DNA from: Aquabacter sp. L1I39
GTDB lineage: Bacteria; Pseudomonadota; Alphaproteobacteria; Rhizobiales; Xanthobacteraceae
NCBI RefSeq assembly: GCF_017742835.1
Contig: NZ_CP072392.1
Coordinates: forward strand, 4,834,080 to 4,898,079
Length of the DNA: 64,000 nt
Direction of reading: 5' to 3'
Each line of letters begins with the position of its first letter. Positions within the stretch are counted from its first letter, which is position 1. Of the stretch, positions 9,973 to 18,839 are shown piece after piece. Under the pieces are notes generated by a model. That model saw only the letters and a program-made list of their open reading frames with translations, was not told the DNA's origin and did no database searches. The position numbers were made by a program, and so were the translations under genes.

Positions 9973-10680
9973 ATGTTCATCGTGCTGAGCCTTCTGGCGG
10001 GGCTGCTCACCATCCTCAATCCCTGCGTGCTGCCGCTGGTACCGGTGATCATTGCCGGAGCGGCGGCGTCCAACCGGCTCGGCCCTGCAGCCCTCGCGCT
10101 GGGCTTGGCGCTGAGCTTCGCCATCAGCGGCACGGTTCTGGCAAGCGCGGGAATCGAGTTCGGAGAATGGTGGCCGCTGCGGGCTACGGCGGCCCTGCTT
10201 CTGCTCGGCACCGGCCTTGCCTTGCTGGTGCCGGCCCTCGGCGCACGCCTTTCGGCCCTGGCCGAGCCGATGGCCGGCCTCGCCAGCCGCCTCTCAGGTC
10301 GCCTTCCGCCCGGCCTTGTTGGCCAGTTCGGCACAGGCGCGCTGCTGGGGCTAGCCTGGGCACCGTGCATCGGGCCGACGCTGGGGGCGGCTTTCGTTCT
10401 GGCGGCCGCGGAAGGCACGCGTCTGGCCGCGACCCTCTCCATGGCGGTCTTCGGGTTCGGCGCCGGCGTTTCGCTTCTGGCCGCCGGCTACGGCATGCGC
10501 CATCTCACCGGTGCGGGGAAGTCGCGGGTGGCGGGCATCTCGTCCACGTCCCGGCGGATATTCGGCTTCGCGCTGAGCCTTGTGGCCCTCCTGATCCTCA
10601 CCGGCGGTGACAAGGTGATCGAGGGCGCCATCGTGCAAGCGCTTCCCAACTGGTTCGTGACCTTGGCCACGCGCGTGTGA
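9973..10680 (+). CDS. ccdA: CcdA/DsbD-type transmembrane thiol-disulfide exchanger
   Basis: A 235-residue polytopic membrane protein with about six helices and the two buried redox Cys of the CcdA family: NPCVLP (Cys18, in helix 1) and APCIGP (Cys132, in helix 4). Such proteins carry electrons from cytosolic thioredoxin to periplasmic partners. The partner is almost surely the thioredoxin-like protein encoded just upstream. It is a little longer than minimal CcdA because of a Gly/Pro-rich loop around residues 88-118. Confidence 0.85.
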   Translation: MFIVLSLLAGLLTILNPCVLPLVPVIIAGAAASNRLGPAALALGLALSFAISGTVLASAGIEFGEWWPLRATAALLLLGTGLALLVPALGARLSALAEPMAGLASRLSGRLPPGLVGQFGTGALLGLAWAPCIGPTLGAAFVLAAAEGTRLAATLSMAVFGFGAGVSLLAAGYGMRHLTGAGKSRVAGISSTSRRIFGFALSLVALLILTGGDKVIEGAIVQALPNWFVTLATRV

Positions 10681-10692
10681 GCCCGCAAACGA

Positions 10693-10718
10693 AAACAGGC
10701 CCCGCGAGGGGCCTGTTT
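10693..10718. terminator. Bidirectional terminator between ccdA and petC
   Basis: Perfect 11-bp stem (AAACAGGCCCC / GGGGCCTGTTT) with a GCGA loop, between the ends of two convergent genes. Each strand ends in a short T-run, so it can terminate both ccdA and the fbc operon. Confidence 0.75.
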
Positions 10719-10739
10719 CAGGTCGGCAATGACAGGCGC

Positions 10740-11576
10740 TCAGTGCGCCACGTCCTTCCAGATTTTCTTCTTGGTGAAATAGAGCAGCCCCGCCAGGACC
10801 ACCAGGAAGATCATGACCTGGAAGCCCATGCGCTTGCGCGCATCAAGGTGCGGCTCGGCCATCCACATCATGAAGGCAGACACATCACGGGAATACTGGT
10901 CCACCGTCTGGGGCGTGCCGTCCGTATATTCCACCTGCCCGTCGCTCAAGGGCTTGGGCATGGCGATCTGGTGGCCGGGGAAATACTTGTTGTAGTGCAG
11001 GCCCGGCTGCACGGTGGTGCCCTCCGGCGGCTCCACATAGCCGTTCAGCAGTGCGTGGATATAGTCCACGCCGTGCTCCTGATACTGGATGAAGGCGTCG
11101 GTGATGAAGCCGGGGAAACCCACATGGTAGGAGCGGGCCTTGGCGAGCACCGAGAAGTCCGGCGGATAGGCCCCACCATTGGCCGCGCGCGCGGCCTGAT
11201 CATTGGGGAAGGGCGAAGGCCAATGGTCTGACAGACGGCCCGGGCGCTGGAACATGTCGCCCTGGTCGTTCGGTCCGTCCGTGATCTGATATTCCGCCGC
11301 CACCGCCTTGGCCTGCGCCTCCGAGAAGGAGGGGCCGCCGGGCTGGGCGAGATTGCGGAAATAGAGGTAATTGGCCGAGTGGCAGGCGGCGCAAACTTCG
11401 CGGAACACCTTGAAGCCACGCTGAAGCTGCGCCGTGTCGTACAGGCCGAAGGGCCCGGCGAACGACCAGGATTCGCGGTGGGGGCGGTCATCATGCCCGC
11501 CCTCCGCCGCCCGGGCGGGGGCCCCGAACAGGAGGGCCGCCGCGACCGCGCCGAAGAGAATGCTGCGCTTGATCAT
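10740..11576 (-). CDS. petC: Cytochrome c1 of the bc1 complex
   Basis: Third gene of the fbc operon. The 278-residue protein has a cleavable signal (MIKRSILFGAVAAALLFGAP, residues 1-23) and the heme-c motif CAACH at residues 62-66 in VCAACHSANYLYFRNLAQPGG. The PDFSVLAKAR segment and a Met ligand region near IAMPKPLSDG follow. The C-terminal membrane anchor is VMIFLVVLAGLLYFTKKK, with a short basic cytoplasmic tail. It accepts electrons from the Rieske protein and passes them to soluble or membrane cytochrome c. The gene is separate from cytochrome b here, not the fused fbcH form seen in Bradyrhizobium and relatives. Confidence 0.96.
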   Translation of the reverse strand: MIKRSILFGAVAAALLFGAPARAAEGGHDDRPHRESWSFAGPFGLYDTAQLQRGFKVFREVCAACHSANYLYFRNLAQPGGPSFSEAQAKAVAAEYQITDGPNDQGDMFQRPGRLSDHWPSPFPNDQAARAANGGAYPPDFSVLAKARSYHVGFPGFITDAFIQYQEHGVDYIHALLNGYVEPPEGTTVQPGLHYNKYFPGHQIAMPKPLSDGQVEYTDGTPQTVDQYSRDVSAFMMWMAEPHLDARKRMGFQVMIFLVVLAGLLYFTKKKIWKDVAH

Positions 11577-11594
11577 TGCTCTGTGCGCTCCCGA

Positions 11595-12866
11595 TCAGCC
11601 CTTGGTGTGGGGGGCGGAGGCCCCGGCCACGACGGTCGCCCCACCCTTGGCGAGAACCGCATCGGCGATGGAGGCCGGCAGCGGCTTCGGCTTCTCGAAC
11701 AGGCCGAGCAGCGGGAGGATCACGAGGAAGTGGACGAAATAGTAGACGGTTAGAATGCGAGAGGCGATCACGTAGCCGCCTTCGGCCGGCTGGGAACCCA
11801 GATAGCCGAGCCCCACCGACACCACCACGAAGATCCAGAAGAACTGGCGATAGAGCGGACGATAGCGGGCCGAGCGTACCTTGGAGGTGTCAAGCCAAGG
11901 CAGGAAGGCCAGCACCGCAATGGCGCCGAACATGGCCAGCACCCCGCCGAGCTTGTCCGGCACCGAACGCAGGATCGCATAGAAGGGCAGGAAGTACCAT
12001 TCCGGCACGATGTGCGCAGGGGTCGAGAGCGGATTGGCCGGGATGTAGTTGTCGGAGTGGCCGAGATAATTGGGAATGTAGAAGATGAACCAGGCGAAGA
12101 AGATCAGGAACACCACCGTGGCGAAGATGTCCTTGACCGTCGCATAGGGCGTGAAGGGCACCGTGTCCTTGGCGACGCTCTTCACATCCACACCCGCCGG
12201 GTTGTTCTGACCCACATGATGCAGTGCCCAGATATGCAGGCCGACCACGCCCGCGATCATGAAGGGCAGCAGGTAATGCAGGGCGAAGAAGCGGTTCAGC
12301 GTGGGATCACCCACCGAATAGCCGCCCCACAGCCACTGCACGATGGTTTCGCCGATCCAGGGAATGGCGGAGAACAGGTTAGTGATGACGGTGGCGCCCC
12401 AATAGGACATCTGGCCCCAGGGAAGCACATAGCCCATGAAGGCCGTGGCCATCATCAGCAGGTAGATGATGACGCCGAGGATCCACAGCACTTCGCGGGG
12501 CGCCTTGTAGGAGCCGTAATACAGGCCGCGGAAGATATGGATGTAGACGGCGACGAAGAACATGGAGGCGCCGTTGGCGTGGATGTAGCGGATGAGCCAT
12601 CCGAAATCCACGTCGCGCATGATGTGCTCGACCCGGGCAAATGAGATCGGCGCATAGGCCGTGTAGTGCATGGCAAGGACCACGCCGGACACGATCTGGC
12701 AGATCAGCATGAACGTCAGGATGGCCCCGAACGTCCACATATAATTGAGGTTCTTGGGGGTCGGATAGGCGACGGCGGAGGAATGGGCGAGCCCAATGAG
12801 CGGCAGGCGGCTTTCAAACCAGCGCGCCACCTTGCCCTTGGGCTGGTAGGTGGAATGTCCTTCCAT
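11595..12866 (-). CDS. petB: Cytochrome b of the bc1 complex
   Basis: A 423-residue membrane core subunit with eight predicted helices and two heme b. Visible landmarks are the first heme-ligand helix ([14 protein letters not shown]), [16 protein letters not shown] and [20 protein letters not shown] (cd1 helix of the Qo site). [14 protein letters not shown] is the Qo-site PEWY motif. It lies between petA and petC on the minus strand, with 33 nt to petA and 18 nt to petC. A 20-residue C-terminal tail (residues 404-423) extends past the last helix. Confidence 0.97.
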   Translation of the reverse strand: MEGHSTYQPKGKVARWFESRLPLIGLAHSSAVAYPTPKNLNYMWTFGAILTFMLICQIVSGVVLAMHYTAYAPISFARVEHIMRDVDFGWLIRYIHANGASMFFVAVYIHIFRGLYYGSYKAPREVLWILGVIIYLLMMATAFMGYVLPWGQMSYWGATVITNLFSAIPWIGETIVQWLWGGYSVGDPTLNRFFALHYLLPFMIAGVVGLHIWALHHVGQNNPAGVDVKSVAKDTVPFTPYATVKDIFATVVFLIFFAWFIFYIPNYLGHSDNYIPANPLSTPAHIVPEWYFLPFYAILRSVPDKLGGVLAMFGAIAVLAFLPWLDTSKVRSARYRPLYRQFFWIFVVVSVGLGYLGSQPAEGGYVIASRILTVYYFVHFLVILPLLGLFEKPKPLPASIADAVLAKGGATVVAGASAPHTKG

Positions 12867-12899
12867 GGGGAGCCAACCTTTGTTGGGGGCGACGCGGCG

Positions 12900-13424
12900 T
12901 CAGCCGATCACGATCTTGGTGTCGGAGAGGAACTGATAGGGCGGAACCGGCAGGTTGAGCGGCGCCGGCCCGACGCGCACGCGGCCGGACGAGTCGTATT
13001 GGGAACCGTGGCAAGGGCAGAACCAGCCGTCATAATTGCCCTGGTGGCCGAGCGGAACGCAGCCCAGATGCGTGCAGATGCCCACGACCACCAGCCAATT
13101 GTCATGGCCAGCCTTCACCCGGTCCTGGTCGGTCTGGGGATCGATGAGCTGGCTCAGCGGCACCGCGCGCGCCAGTTCCACATCCTTGGCTGCACGATTG
13201 AAGATGAAGATCGGCTTGCCGCGCCACTGCACGGTTACGATCTGGCCTTCAGAGATGGGGGAAAGATCGACTTCCGTGGTCGAGAGAGCGAGCACCGAAC
13301 GGTCGGGCTGGAGCTGGGCGATGAAGGGCCAGACCATTCCCGCCACACCGACGGCGCCCACGGCGCCGGTCGCGATGTAGAGGAAGTCCCGGCGGTTGGT
13401 TCCCGTCGTCTCCGTATGTGCCAC
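12900..13424 (-). CDS. petA: Rieske iron-sulfur subunit of the bc1 complex
   Basis: A 174-residue 2Fe-2S protein. It has a Tat-type uncleaved anchor ([18 protein letters not shown], residues 9-26), box I CTHLGC (Cys117, His119, Cys122) and box II CPCHGS (Cys136, His139). The motif [12 protein letters not shown] follows. The start is a GTG preceded by GGGAGGAAAAGCACC; the frame is open further upstream to 13577, but that part has no conserved sequence. It is the first gene of the petA-petB-petC operon, so the promoter must lie in the 563-nt gap upstream. Confidence 0.95.
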   Translation of the reverse strand: MAHTETTGTNRRDFLYIATGAVGAVGVAGMVWPFIAQLQPDRSVLALSTTEVDLSPISEGQIVTVQWRGKPIFIFNRAAKDVELARAVPLSQLIDPQTDQDRVKAGHDNWLVVVGICTHLGCVPLGHQGNYDGWFCPCHGSQYDSSGRVRVGPAPLNLPVPPYQFLSDTKIVIG

Positions 13425-13987
13425 GGTGCTTTTCCTCCCTGTCCGACCCTCGGACCCTGCCGCGCAGCGAATTTTGGGGCAGCTCACGCCGATTGCCCCG
13501 GTCAGCGCGCGGCGAGAGGCCGAGTGCAACAGCTCCGCATGACGCCCAGCGCCACCTTCTAGTGTCTCTAATTGCACCCTCTTTTTTCCTTGTCCAGATC
13601 AGGACTGTGCGGCACGCCGTCCCGTCCGACGCCAGCAAATGCGCGGCTTTGACGCAGGTGCGGGAATGGTGCGCTGCACACAATCGCGCAGCGGCATTCC
13701 GCGGCGCCATCCGGCACCTCCGGCAAAGCGAAGAAGCGGTCCAAAGACGTGCGCCAGGACGAGTGCCGGCGCATCATATTCTCGCCCCCGACGGCGCCCC
13801 GGACTGCCGGTGTGCAGGTCCCGCGCCTCCCTGCGCTTTGTCCGGCACCCGCTTGATTTTTGATCGGTGCTGGCGTCTGTCGCCTCATGGCGCGACTTTG
13901 CCCCTCCCTTCCCTCCTCCTTGTCCCTGGCCAGCTCCCGGCGCCCCTCCGGAGCCATGGACGTTCCGGAACAAAAGAAGGGACAGCC
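13425..13987. other. 563-nt divergent gap between petA and trmL
   Basis: It contains no convincing gene: several frames stay open because of high GC, but none has a good start or recognisable product. It must hold the leftward fbc promoter and the rightward trmL promoter. A less GC-rich patch around 13556-13595 is the likeliest leftward promoter region, but I see no -35/-10 pair that I can defend. Confidence 0.5.
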
Positions 13988-14461
13988 ATGATCCTTGCTC
14001 TTTATTGTCCCGACATCGCTCAGAATGCCGGCACCTGCCTCAGGACCGGTGCGTGCTTCGGCGTGCCCGTGCACATCGTCGAGCCGGCAGGCTTTCCGGT
14101 GGGCAACGCCGCCTTCCGGCGCGCGGGCATGGACTATGTGGACGCGGTCGAGTGGGTGCGGCACCCCTCCTTCGAGGCATTCAACGGGTGGCGGCGAAGC
14201 GAAGGGCGGCGGCTCGTGCTCTTCACCACGCGGGGCGCCTCCTCTTACGCCACGTTCCGCTTCCAGCCGGATGACGTGCTGCTGTTCGGTCGCGAATCGG
14301 CGGGCGTTCCGGATGCGGTGCATGCCTGTGCCGATGCGCGCCTGGTGATTCCCCTGCGGCCCGGCATGCGCTCCTTGAATGTGGCTGTCTCCGCCGGCAT
14401 CGCATTGGCCGAGGGACTGCGCCAGACGGACGCCTTCCCCCCTCTCCCCGCCAGCCCCTGA
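13988..14461 (+). CDS. trmL: tRNA (cytidine/uridine-34-2'-O)-methyltransferase
   Basis: SpoU-class (SPOUT) methyltransferase that modifies the wobble position of tRNA-Leu isoacceptors. The 157 residues match the minimal TrmL. Motifs are NAGTCLRTGACFGVPVHIVEPAGFP at the N-terminus (motif 1), LLFGRESAGVP near residue 99 (motif 2), and IPLRPGMRSLNVAVSAGIALAE (motif 3, knot with SAM-binding loop). The ATG follows AGAAGGGACAGCC. It is a monofunctional small SPOUT protein without RNA-binding extensions. Confidence 0.93.
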   Translation: MILALYCPDIAQNAGTCLRTGACFGVPVHIVEPAGFPVGNAAFRRAGMDYVDAVEWVRHPSFEAFNGWRRSEGRRLVLFTTRGASSYATFRFQPDDVLLFGRESAGVPDAVHACADARLVIPLRPGMRSLNVAVSAGIALAEGLRQTDAFPPLPASP

Positions 14462-14644
14462 GGCTCGCCCGTCCCGCTCGAAGCGGTCTGGCGACCACCG
14501 GTGAGGCGCTGGCCGCACGCGGCGGGCGCGCCCAAGATTGGCAGGTTCCCGACGCACGTGCTCGGGCAACGAGCGAGAAGTTTGATAGACAGGTCGTACC
14601 GGACGCCCGCCGTCCACGACGCCAGGAGATCGCCAGGAGCCCCC

Positions 14645-15529
14645 ATGCTGCCGCCCGATATCGAAGATCGCAAAGCCCGAGCCCGTGCCTGGTTCGAGGA
14701 ATTGCAGGGCCGGATCATTGCCGCCTTCGAAGCGCTTGAGCAGGAGGCACCCGCTGACCTTTATCCAGCCGCCCCCTCTTCCTTCTTGCGCACCCCCTGG
14801 TCCCGCACCGACCATTCGGGCGCGCCGGGGGGAGGCGGCACCATGGCCATGATGCATGGCCGTCTGTTTGAAAAGGTGGGCGTCCATACCTCCACGGTGT
14901 ATGGCGAGTTCGCGCCGGAGTTTCGTGCCCAGATTCCCGGCGCGTCGGAAGATCCGCGCTTCTGGGCGTCCGGCATCTCACTCATCGCCCACATGACCAA
15001 TCCTCATGTGCCCGCCGTGCACATGAACACGCGATTCGTGGTGACGACGAAGTCCTGGTTCGGCGGCGGGGCCGACCTCACCCCCGTGCTCGACCGGCGC
15101 CGCACCCAGGATGATCCGGACACGCGCGCCTTCCACGCGGCTATGGAAGGGGCCTGTGCCGGACATGAGGTGGCCGATTACCCGCGCCTGAAGGCCTGGT
15201 GCGACGAATATTTCTTCCTCAAGCACCGCAACGAGGCGCGCGGTATTGGCGGCATCTTCTATGATTGGCTCGATAGCGGGTCGTTCGATGCGGATTTCGC
15301 TTTCACCCAGGATGTGGGCCGTGCCTTTCTCGACATCTACCCTGCCTTGGTGCGCGCGAACGTCTCGATACCTTGGACCGAGGCGGATCGCGAGGAGCAA
15401 TTGGTGCGGCGCGGGCGCTATGTGGAGTTCAACCTGCTCTATGACCGCGGCACCATTTTCGGCCTGAAGACGGGCGGCAACATCGCCTCCATCCTATCCT
15501 CCATGCCGCCCCTGGTGAAATGGCCCTGA
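14645..15529 (+). CDS. hemF: Oxygen-dependent coproporphyrinogen III oxidase
   Basis: Heme synthesis: oxidative decarboxylation of coproporphyrinogen III to protoporphyrinogen IX using O2. The 294 residues are typical. Signatures are [32 protein letters not shown], the conserved [23 protein letters not shown] and [16 protein letters not shown]. An ATG 48 codons upstream is in frame, but CAGGAGATCGCCAGGAGCCCCC precedes the ATG chosen and conserved sequence begins there. The presence of hemF fits an aerobic life style, as does the bc1 operon. Confidence 0.95.
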   Translation: MLPPDIEDRKARARAWFEELQGRIIAAFEALEQEAPADLYPAAPSSFLRTPWSRTDHSGAPGGGGTMAMMHGRLFEKVGVHTSTVYGEFAPEFRAQIPGASEDPRFWASGISLIAHMTNPHVPAVHMNTRFVVTTKSWFGGGADLTPVLDRRRTQDDPDTRAFHAAMEGACAGHEVADYPRLKAWCDEYFFLKHRNEARGIGGIFYDWLDSGSFDADFAFTQDVGRAFLDIYPALVRANVSIPWTEADREEQLVRRGRYVEFNLLYDRGTIFGLKTGGNIASILSSMPPLVKWP

Positions 15530-15645
15530 CAGGGGCCGCCCGCCGCCGCGGATCCGCACCCATGGCCAGGGCCAGGGCGCGCCTTGTGTGATCGCAGTGT
15601 CATGGAAGCCCGCTATCGCATGGGCATCGCAGCGGAGTTGCTTCC

Positions 15646-15876
15646 ATGGCTATCGCCCCCGGTGAAATCGTCCAGTTGAAATCCGGCAGCCCGGCCCTGA
15701 CCGTCGTGGCGGTCGAGGGGGAAAAGGTCGAAGTGGTGTGGTTCTCCGAGGAGGCCGGGGAATTCCGGTCCCAGTCGCTCCCCCTCGTGGCGCTTGACGA
15801 ACTGGAAGTCGAGGAGTTCGAACTCGACGAGGATGACGAGGACGAGGACGAGGAAGAAGAAGCCGACAAAGACTGA
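15646..15876 (+). CDS. Small YodC/DUF2158-like protein with acidic tail
   Basis: A 76-residue protein. The first 50 residues (PGEIVQLKSGSPALTVV...VEVVWFSEEAGEFRSQSLPLVAL) fit the small SH3-like DUF2158/YodC fold, whose function is unknown. The last 26 residues are almost wholly Asp and Glu, giving a strongly negative, probably disordered tail. Such tails can mimic nucleic acid or bind basic proteins, but nothing here shows which. It is convergent with the CCA-adding enzyme gene, 30 nt away. The start has only a weak upstream ribosome site (GGAGTTGCTTCC). Confidence 0.7.
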   Translation: MAIAPGEIVQLKSGSPALTVVAVEGEKVEVVWFSEEAGEFRSQSLPLVALDELEVEEFELDEDDEDEDEEEEADKD

Positions 15877-15906
15877 GGGACGCGGCGTTCGCTTCCCTTT
15901 GCGGTT

Positions 15907-17136
15907 TCAGCCCCCACGCTCGGCAAGCACGGTGGAGAGGATGTTCTCCACCGTTTCCATTTCGTCGGGAAAATCCAGCGCACGCCAAAGGCTCTCCGCC
16001 CGACGCAGGACGGCACCGAGGTGCGGTCCCGGGCTGATGCCTCGTGCCTGAAGGTCTGCGGCTCTGAAGGGTGATTTGGGCACCAACCAAGTGCGCACCA
16101 CCCTGAGCGCTGCCCCCGCCGCCACAGCACTTTCCTCATCCCGCGCGGCCGCCTGAAGGATTACGTCCTGCGCCCCCAGCGCGCCCCGGTCATAGATGAG
16201 CCGCCGCGCATCCGCCGGGGATGACGGCATCGGACCGGCTTGCGCCATCCCCATCAGCCGCCCATGCTCGCTGTTGGAGAGCCGCAAACGCTCGCGCAGT
16301 CGATCCGCATCCTCCACAATGCGGACCCCGACCGCTCCGAGCCTTCGCAGGGCACAGAGGGGCTCCTCAAGCGTCTCTTCCAGTCGCGCCATGCGGTCCA
16401 ATGCGCTCAGATGGCCGATGCCGCCCAGGACACGGTTCAGAAAGCCGGTCTCGCTCATCAGCCGGACCGTATCGGGCGCCCTGGGAGCCTTGAGCAATTT
16501 GATGATCTCTCGGCCGATCCGCTCCCGGGAAAGGCGCGCCATGCCCTCCCTTTGCCGCAACGCCGCCCGCAGCGCCGCCGGATCCATGGCGCCCCGGCCA
16601 TAGCCGGCATGGAAGCGGAACAGGCGCAGGATGCGAAGATGGTCCTCTCGGATGCGGGCTTCCGCATCACCGATGAAGCGAACCCGCCCCGCATCAAGGT
16701 CCGCCAGCCCTTCGACGAAATCGATCACCTCGCCATCGCGCCCGGCATAGAGCGCGTTCATGGTGAAGTCCCGGCGCAGCGCATCGGCGCGCCAGTCGCG
16801 ACCGAATCGGACCACCGCGTGGCGCCCGTCGGTCTCCACGTCCTCGCGCAGTGTCGTCACCTCGAAGCCGATGCCGTCGGCGACAACGGTCACGGTGCCA
16901 TGCTCAATCCCGGTGGGAATCGCCTTCAACCCGGCTCCCCGTGCCCGCCGCATCACTTCGGCCGGGTGCGCAGTGGTCGCCAGATCCACTTCTCCGGCCG
17001 GACGGCCGAGGAGCGCGTCCCGAACGGCGCCGCCCACGAGCCGCACTTCCTCCCCCTCGCCGTCGAGCACCGCCAGCACCCGGCGCAGCGGCGGGCTGTC
17101 CAGCCACGCAGAACCGGCGAGGGTCCGAACCGTCAC
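15907..17136 (-). CDS. cca: CCA-adding tRNA nucleotidyltransferase
   Basis: Class II nucleotidyltransferase that adds or repairs the tRNA 3' CCA. The 409-residue protein has the head motif VRLVGGAVRDALLG (residues 31-44), a catalytic acidic pair in GEVDLATT, and the single-strand NTP-recognition motif RRDFTMNALYAG. RVRFIGDAEARIREDHLRILRLFRFHA follows. The first acidic residue of the usual DxD is Glu here. The start is a GTG that overlaps the upstream stop (GTGA), so translation is coupled to the DUF6111 gene. A poly(A)-polymerase role cannot be wholly ruled out, but the motif set and length favour CCA addition. Last gene of a four-gene chain. Confidence 0.9.
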   Translation of the reverse strand: MTVRTLAGSAWLDSPPLRRVLAVLDGEGEEVRLVGGAVRDALLGRPAGEVDLATTAHPAEVMRRARGAGLKAIPTGIEHGTVTVVADGIGFEVTTLREDVETDGRHAVVRFGRDWRADALRRDFTMNALYAGRDGEVIDFVEGLADLDAGRVRFIGDAEARIREDHLRILRLFRFHAGYGRGAMDPAALRAALRQREGMARLSRERIGREIIKLLKAPRAPDTVRLMSETGFLNRVLGGIGHLSALDRMARLEETLEEPLCALRRLGAVGVRIVEDADRLRERLRLSNSEHGRLMGMAQAGPMPSSPADARRLIYDRGALGAQDVILQAAARDEESAVAAGAALRVVRTWLVPKSPFRAADLQARGISPGPHLGAVLRRAESLWRALDFPDEMETVENILSTVLAERGG

Positions 17137-17393
17137 TTCAGCTGGCCCGGCTTGAAGACGCCGTCTTCCACCCGCGCAGGTGTATAATGAGCACCAGGCT
17201 TGGCCCCCCGCTCTTCCTCGAAAAAGAATAGCCCAGCGGCCACGAGCACCAGCGCCGCGAGCGACAGGAGCATGATCGCCTTCGGTGTCCAGTGCGCGAG
17301 GACGAGGGTCCGGTGGTTGAAATACATGAACGCCGCATAGGCAGCGAATGGCAGCAGGAACAGGCTTCCTTCGATCAGCAGCGCGCGCAGCAT
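17133..17393 (-). CDS. DUF6111-like small membrane protein
   Basis: An 86-residue protein with two predicted helices (LLIEGSLFLLPFAAYAAFMYF, residues 5-25, and AIMLLSLAALVLVAAGLFFF, residues 39-58). A hydrophilic cytoplasmic tail ends GVFKPGQLK. This matches a small alphaproteobacterial family (DUF6111) regularly placed between a Nudix gene and the CCA-adding enzyme. No function is known. Its ATG overlaps the Nudix stop by one base, and its stop overlaps the cca start, so it is translated as part of the chain. Confidence 0.8.
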   Translation of the reverse strand: MLRALLIEGSLFLLPFAAYAAFMYFNHRTLVLAHWTPKAIMLLSLAALVLVAAGLFFFEEERGAKPGAHYTPARVEDGVFKPGQLK

Positions 17394-18037
17394 CAGGCAT
17401 AGACCCGTTCGTAGAGGTTTCTCAGCATCCCCGCGGTCGCTCCCCAGATGAAATGATCCTGGTAGGGCATGGCATAGAAATGACGCAGCACGCCATTGCG
17501 CAGCCCGGACTGGCGCTGATGGTTCGAGGGCGCCATCAGGAAGGTCAGCGGTACTTCGAAGGCGTCCTGCACCTCCGCCGGATTGATCTTGAGATGATAG
17601 TCTGGCGAAATCCGCGCCACCACCGGCACGATCCAGAAGTTGGTGCTGGAGAGATAGCCGTCGAGAAAACCGAGCGGCGTGATGAAGCCGGCTTCCAGAC
17701 CCACCTCTTCCCAAGCCTCCCGCAGCGCCGCCGCCACCTCATCCCGGTCGCCGGGATCGATGCGGCCGCCGGGAAAGGCGATCTGTCCGGGATGGTGGGA
17801 CAGCTTCTCCGAGCGCAGGGTCAGAAGCACCGTGGGCTGGGGCCGCGCCACCACGGGCACCAGCACGGCCGCATGGCGGGGCGCCCGCTGCGGGACGTGA
17901 AGCGCGGGGTCGTCGGAGAGGGAATGGTCGCCATTCACCTGCGCGCCCTCTGCCATGGGCGGGGGCGGCGCCTGCAGCAGCCGGCGGCGGGCGCGGGCGA
18001 GGAAATCCTCCAGCGGATCAAGCGCGATCTCGCTCAT
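17393..18037 (-). CDS. Nudix hydrolase, CoA pyrophosphatase type
   Basis: A 214-residue Nudix protein. The Nudix box is GRIDPGDRDEVAAALREAWEEVGL (near residues 88-111), with the catalytic RExxEE in REAWEE. Upstream is RSEKLSHHPGQIAFPGG, the extra motif that marks the CoA/acyl-CoA diphosphatase subgroup (NudL/PCD1 type). It would split CoA into 3',5'-ADP and phosphopantetheine. The ATG overlaps the DUF1285 stop (ATGA). The open frame runs further upstream inside DUF1285 but is not conserved. Confidence 0.87.
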   Translation of the reverse strand: MSEIALDPLEDFLARARRRLLQAPPPPMAEGAQVNGDHSLSDDPALHVPQRAPRHAAVLVPVVARPQPTVLLTLRSEKLSHHPGQIAFPGGRIDPGDRDEVAAALREAWEEVGLEAGFITPLGFLDGYLSSTNFWIVPVVARISPDYHLKINPAEVQDAFEVPLTFLMAPSNHQRQSGLRNGVLRHFYAMPYQDHFIWGATAGMLRNLYERVYA

Positions 18038-18654
18038 GCGGAGGCTCGGTCGAGATCGGCAGCCGCCATCATGGGATAGAAGCGCCCGCCCGAAGCGACG
18101 CCGAACATGGCCACACCTTCCACTTCGCGCACCTCCCCCATATCGGCCAGCTCGATGAAGACCGACCGCGTCAGGCGTGCCTCCAGTCCTCGCCGCACAT
18201 GCACATAGGGGCGCACGTCCCCCGCCGCGGCACCGACCGCGAAGCGCAGATCGTGGCCCGGACCGCACCGCACGATATCGTCGAGATTGGTGCGGAAGAC
18301 CAGCACCGGGCCTTCCTCCATCTCTTCGCGTGCCACATCCACAGCCAGGAACGGCGCGTCTTCAACGGCCAGGCCGATTTTTTCGGCCGGCGTCTTCAGG
18401 ACGAAGCGTGCCCCCTCGCGCGTCAGGACGGAGGCGAACAGGCGCACCAAAGCAGGCCGGCCGATGGGTGTACCGGCATAGAACCAGGTGCCGTCAGCGG
18501 CGATTCGCATGTCCATGTCGCCGCAATCGGGCGGATCCCACTTCTCCACCGGAGCGGGCCCCCGTCCACCGGCGGCGGAGGCGGCGGCAATCAGGCCATC
18601 GAGGCGCGAGGGCGTGGTCTGAGGCGACGGCGCACCGCCGGCAGGTTCTCCCAT
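18034..18654 (-). CDS. DUF1285 family protein
   Basis: A 206-residue cytosolic protein of the DUF1285 family. The core starts near residue 38 with WDPPDCGDMDMRIAADGTWFYAGTPIGRPALVRLFASVL, and continues with YVHVRRGLEARLTRSVFIELADMGE. The function is unknown, although a crystal structure exists for the family. The first 35 residues are Ala/Pro/Gly-rich and variable. It is the first gene of the DUF1285-Nudix-DUF6111-cca chain and diverges from moxR, leaving 185 nt for both promoters. Confidence 0.85.
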   Translation of the reverse strand: MGEPAGGAPSPQTTPSRLDGLIAAASAAGGRGPAPVEKWDPPDCGDMDMRIAADGTWFYAGTPIGRPALVRLFASVLTREGARFVLKTPAEKIGLAVEDAPFLAVDVAREEMEEGPVLVFRTNLDDIVRCGPGHDLRFAVGAAAGDVRPYVHVRRGLEARLTRSVFIELADMGEVREVEGVAMFGVASGGRFYPMMAAADLDRASA

Positions 18655-18790
18655 GGGACACCTCTCAAGGAGTTGAGGGCCGCATCCGCTGATCGTGCGA
18701 TGCGGCGTGTCGACGTGACCCCAACTTATCGTAAGCTCGCACTTCTGCCCTCCGCGATCGGATCATTTCGCCGGGAGCGGATCGGGCTTT

Positions 18791-18813
18791 CTCTCGCCGC
18801 CTTTCGGCGAGAG
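18791..18813 (+). promoter_or_regulatory. Leader hairpin upstream of moxR
   Basis: Perfect 9-bp stem (CTCTCGCCG / CGGCGAGAG) with a 5-nt loop, ending 26 nt before the moxR ATG and 14 nt before its ribosome site (GGGAG at 18828). It lies in the expected 5' untranslated leader. It could affect mRNA stability or initiation, and there is no T-tract. Confidence 0.4.
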
Positions 18814-18839
18814 GATGGCCGGCGAACGGGAGTGATGGC

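Noticed and set aside
13568..14887. Minus-strand frame across trmL and the petA upstream gap
   Set aside because: It is antisense to trmL and hemF, and the translation shows only Arg/Gly/Ala-rich sequence.
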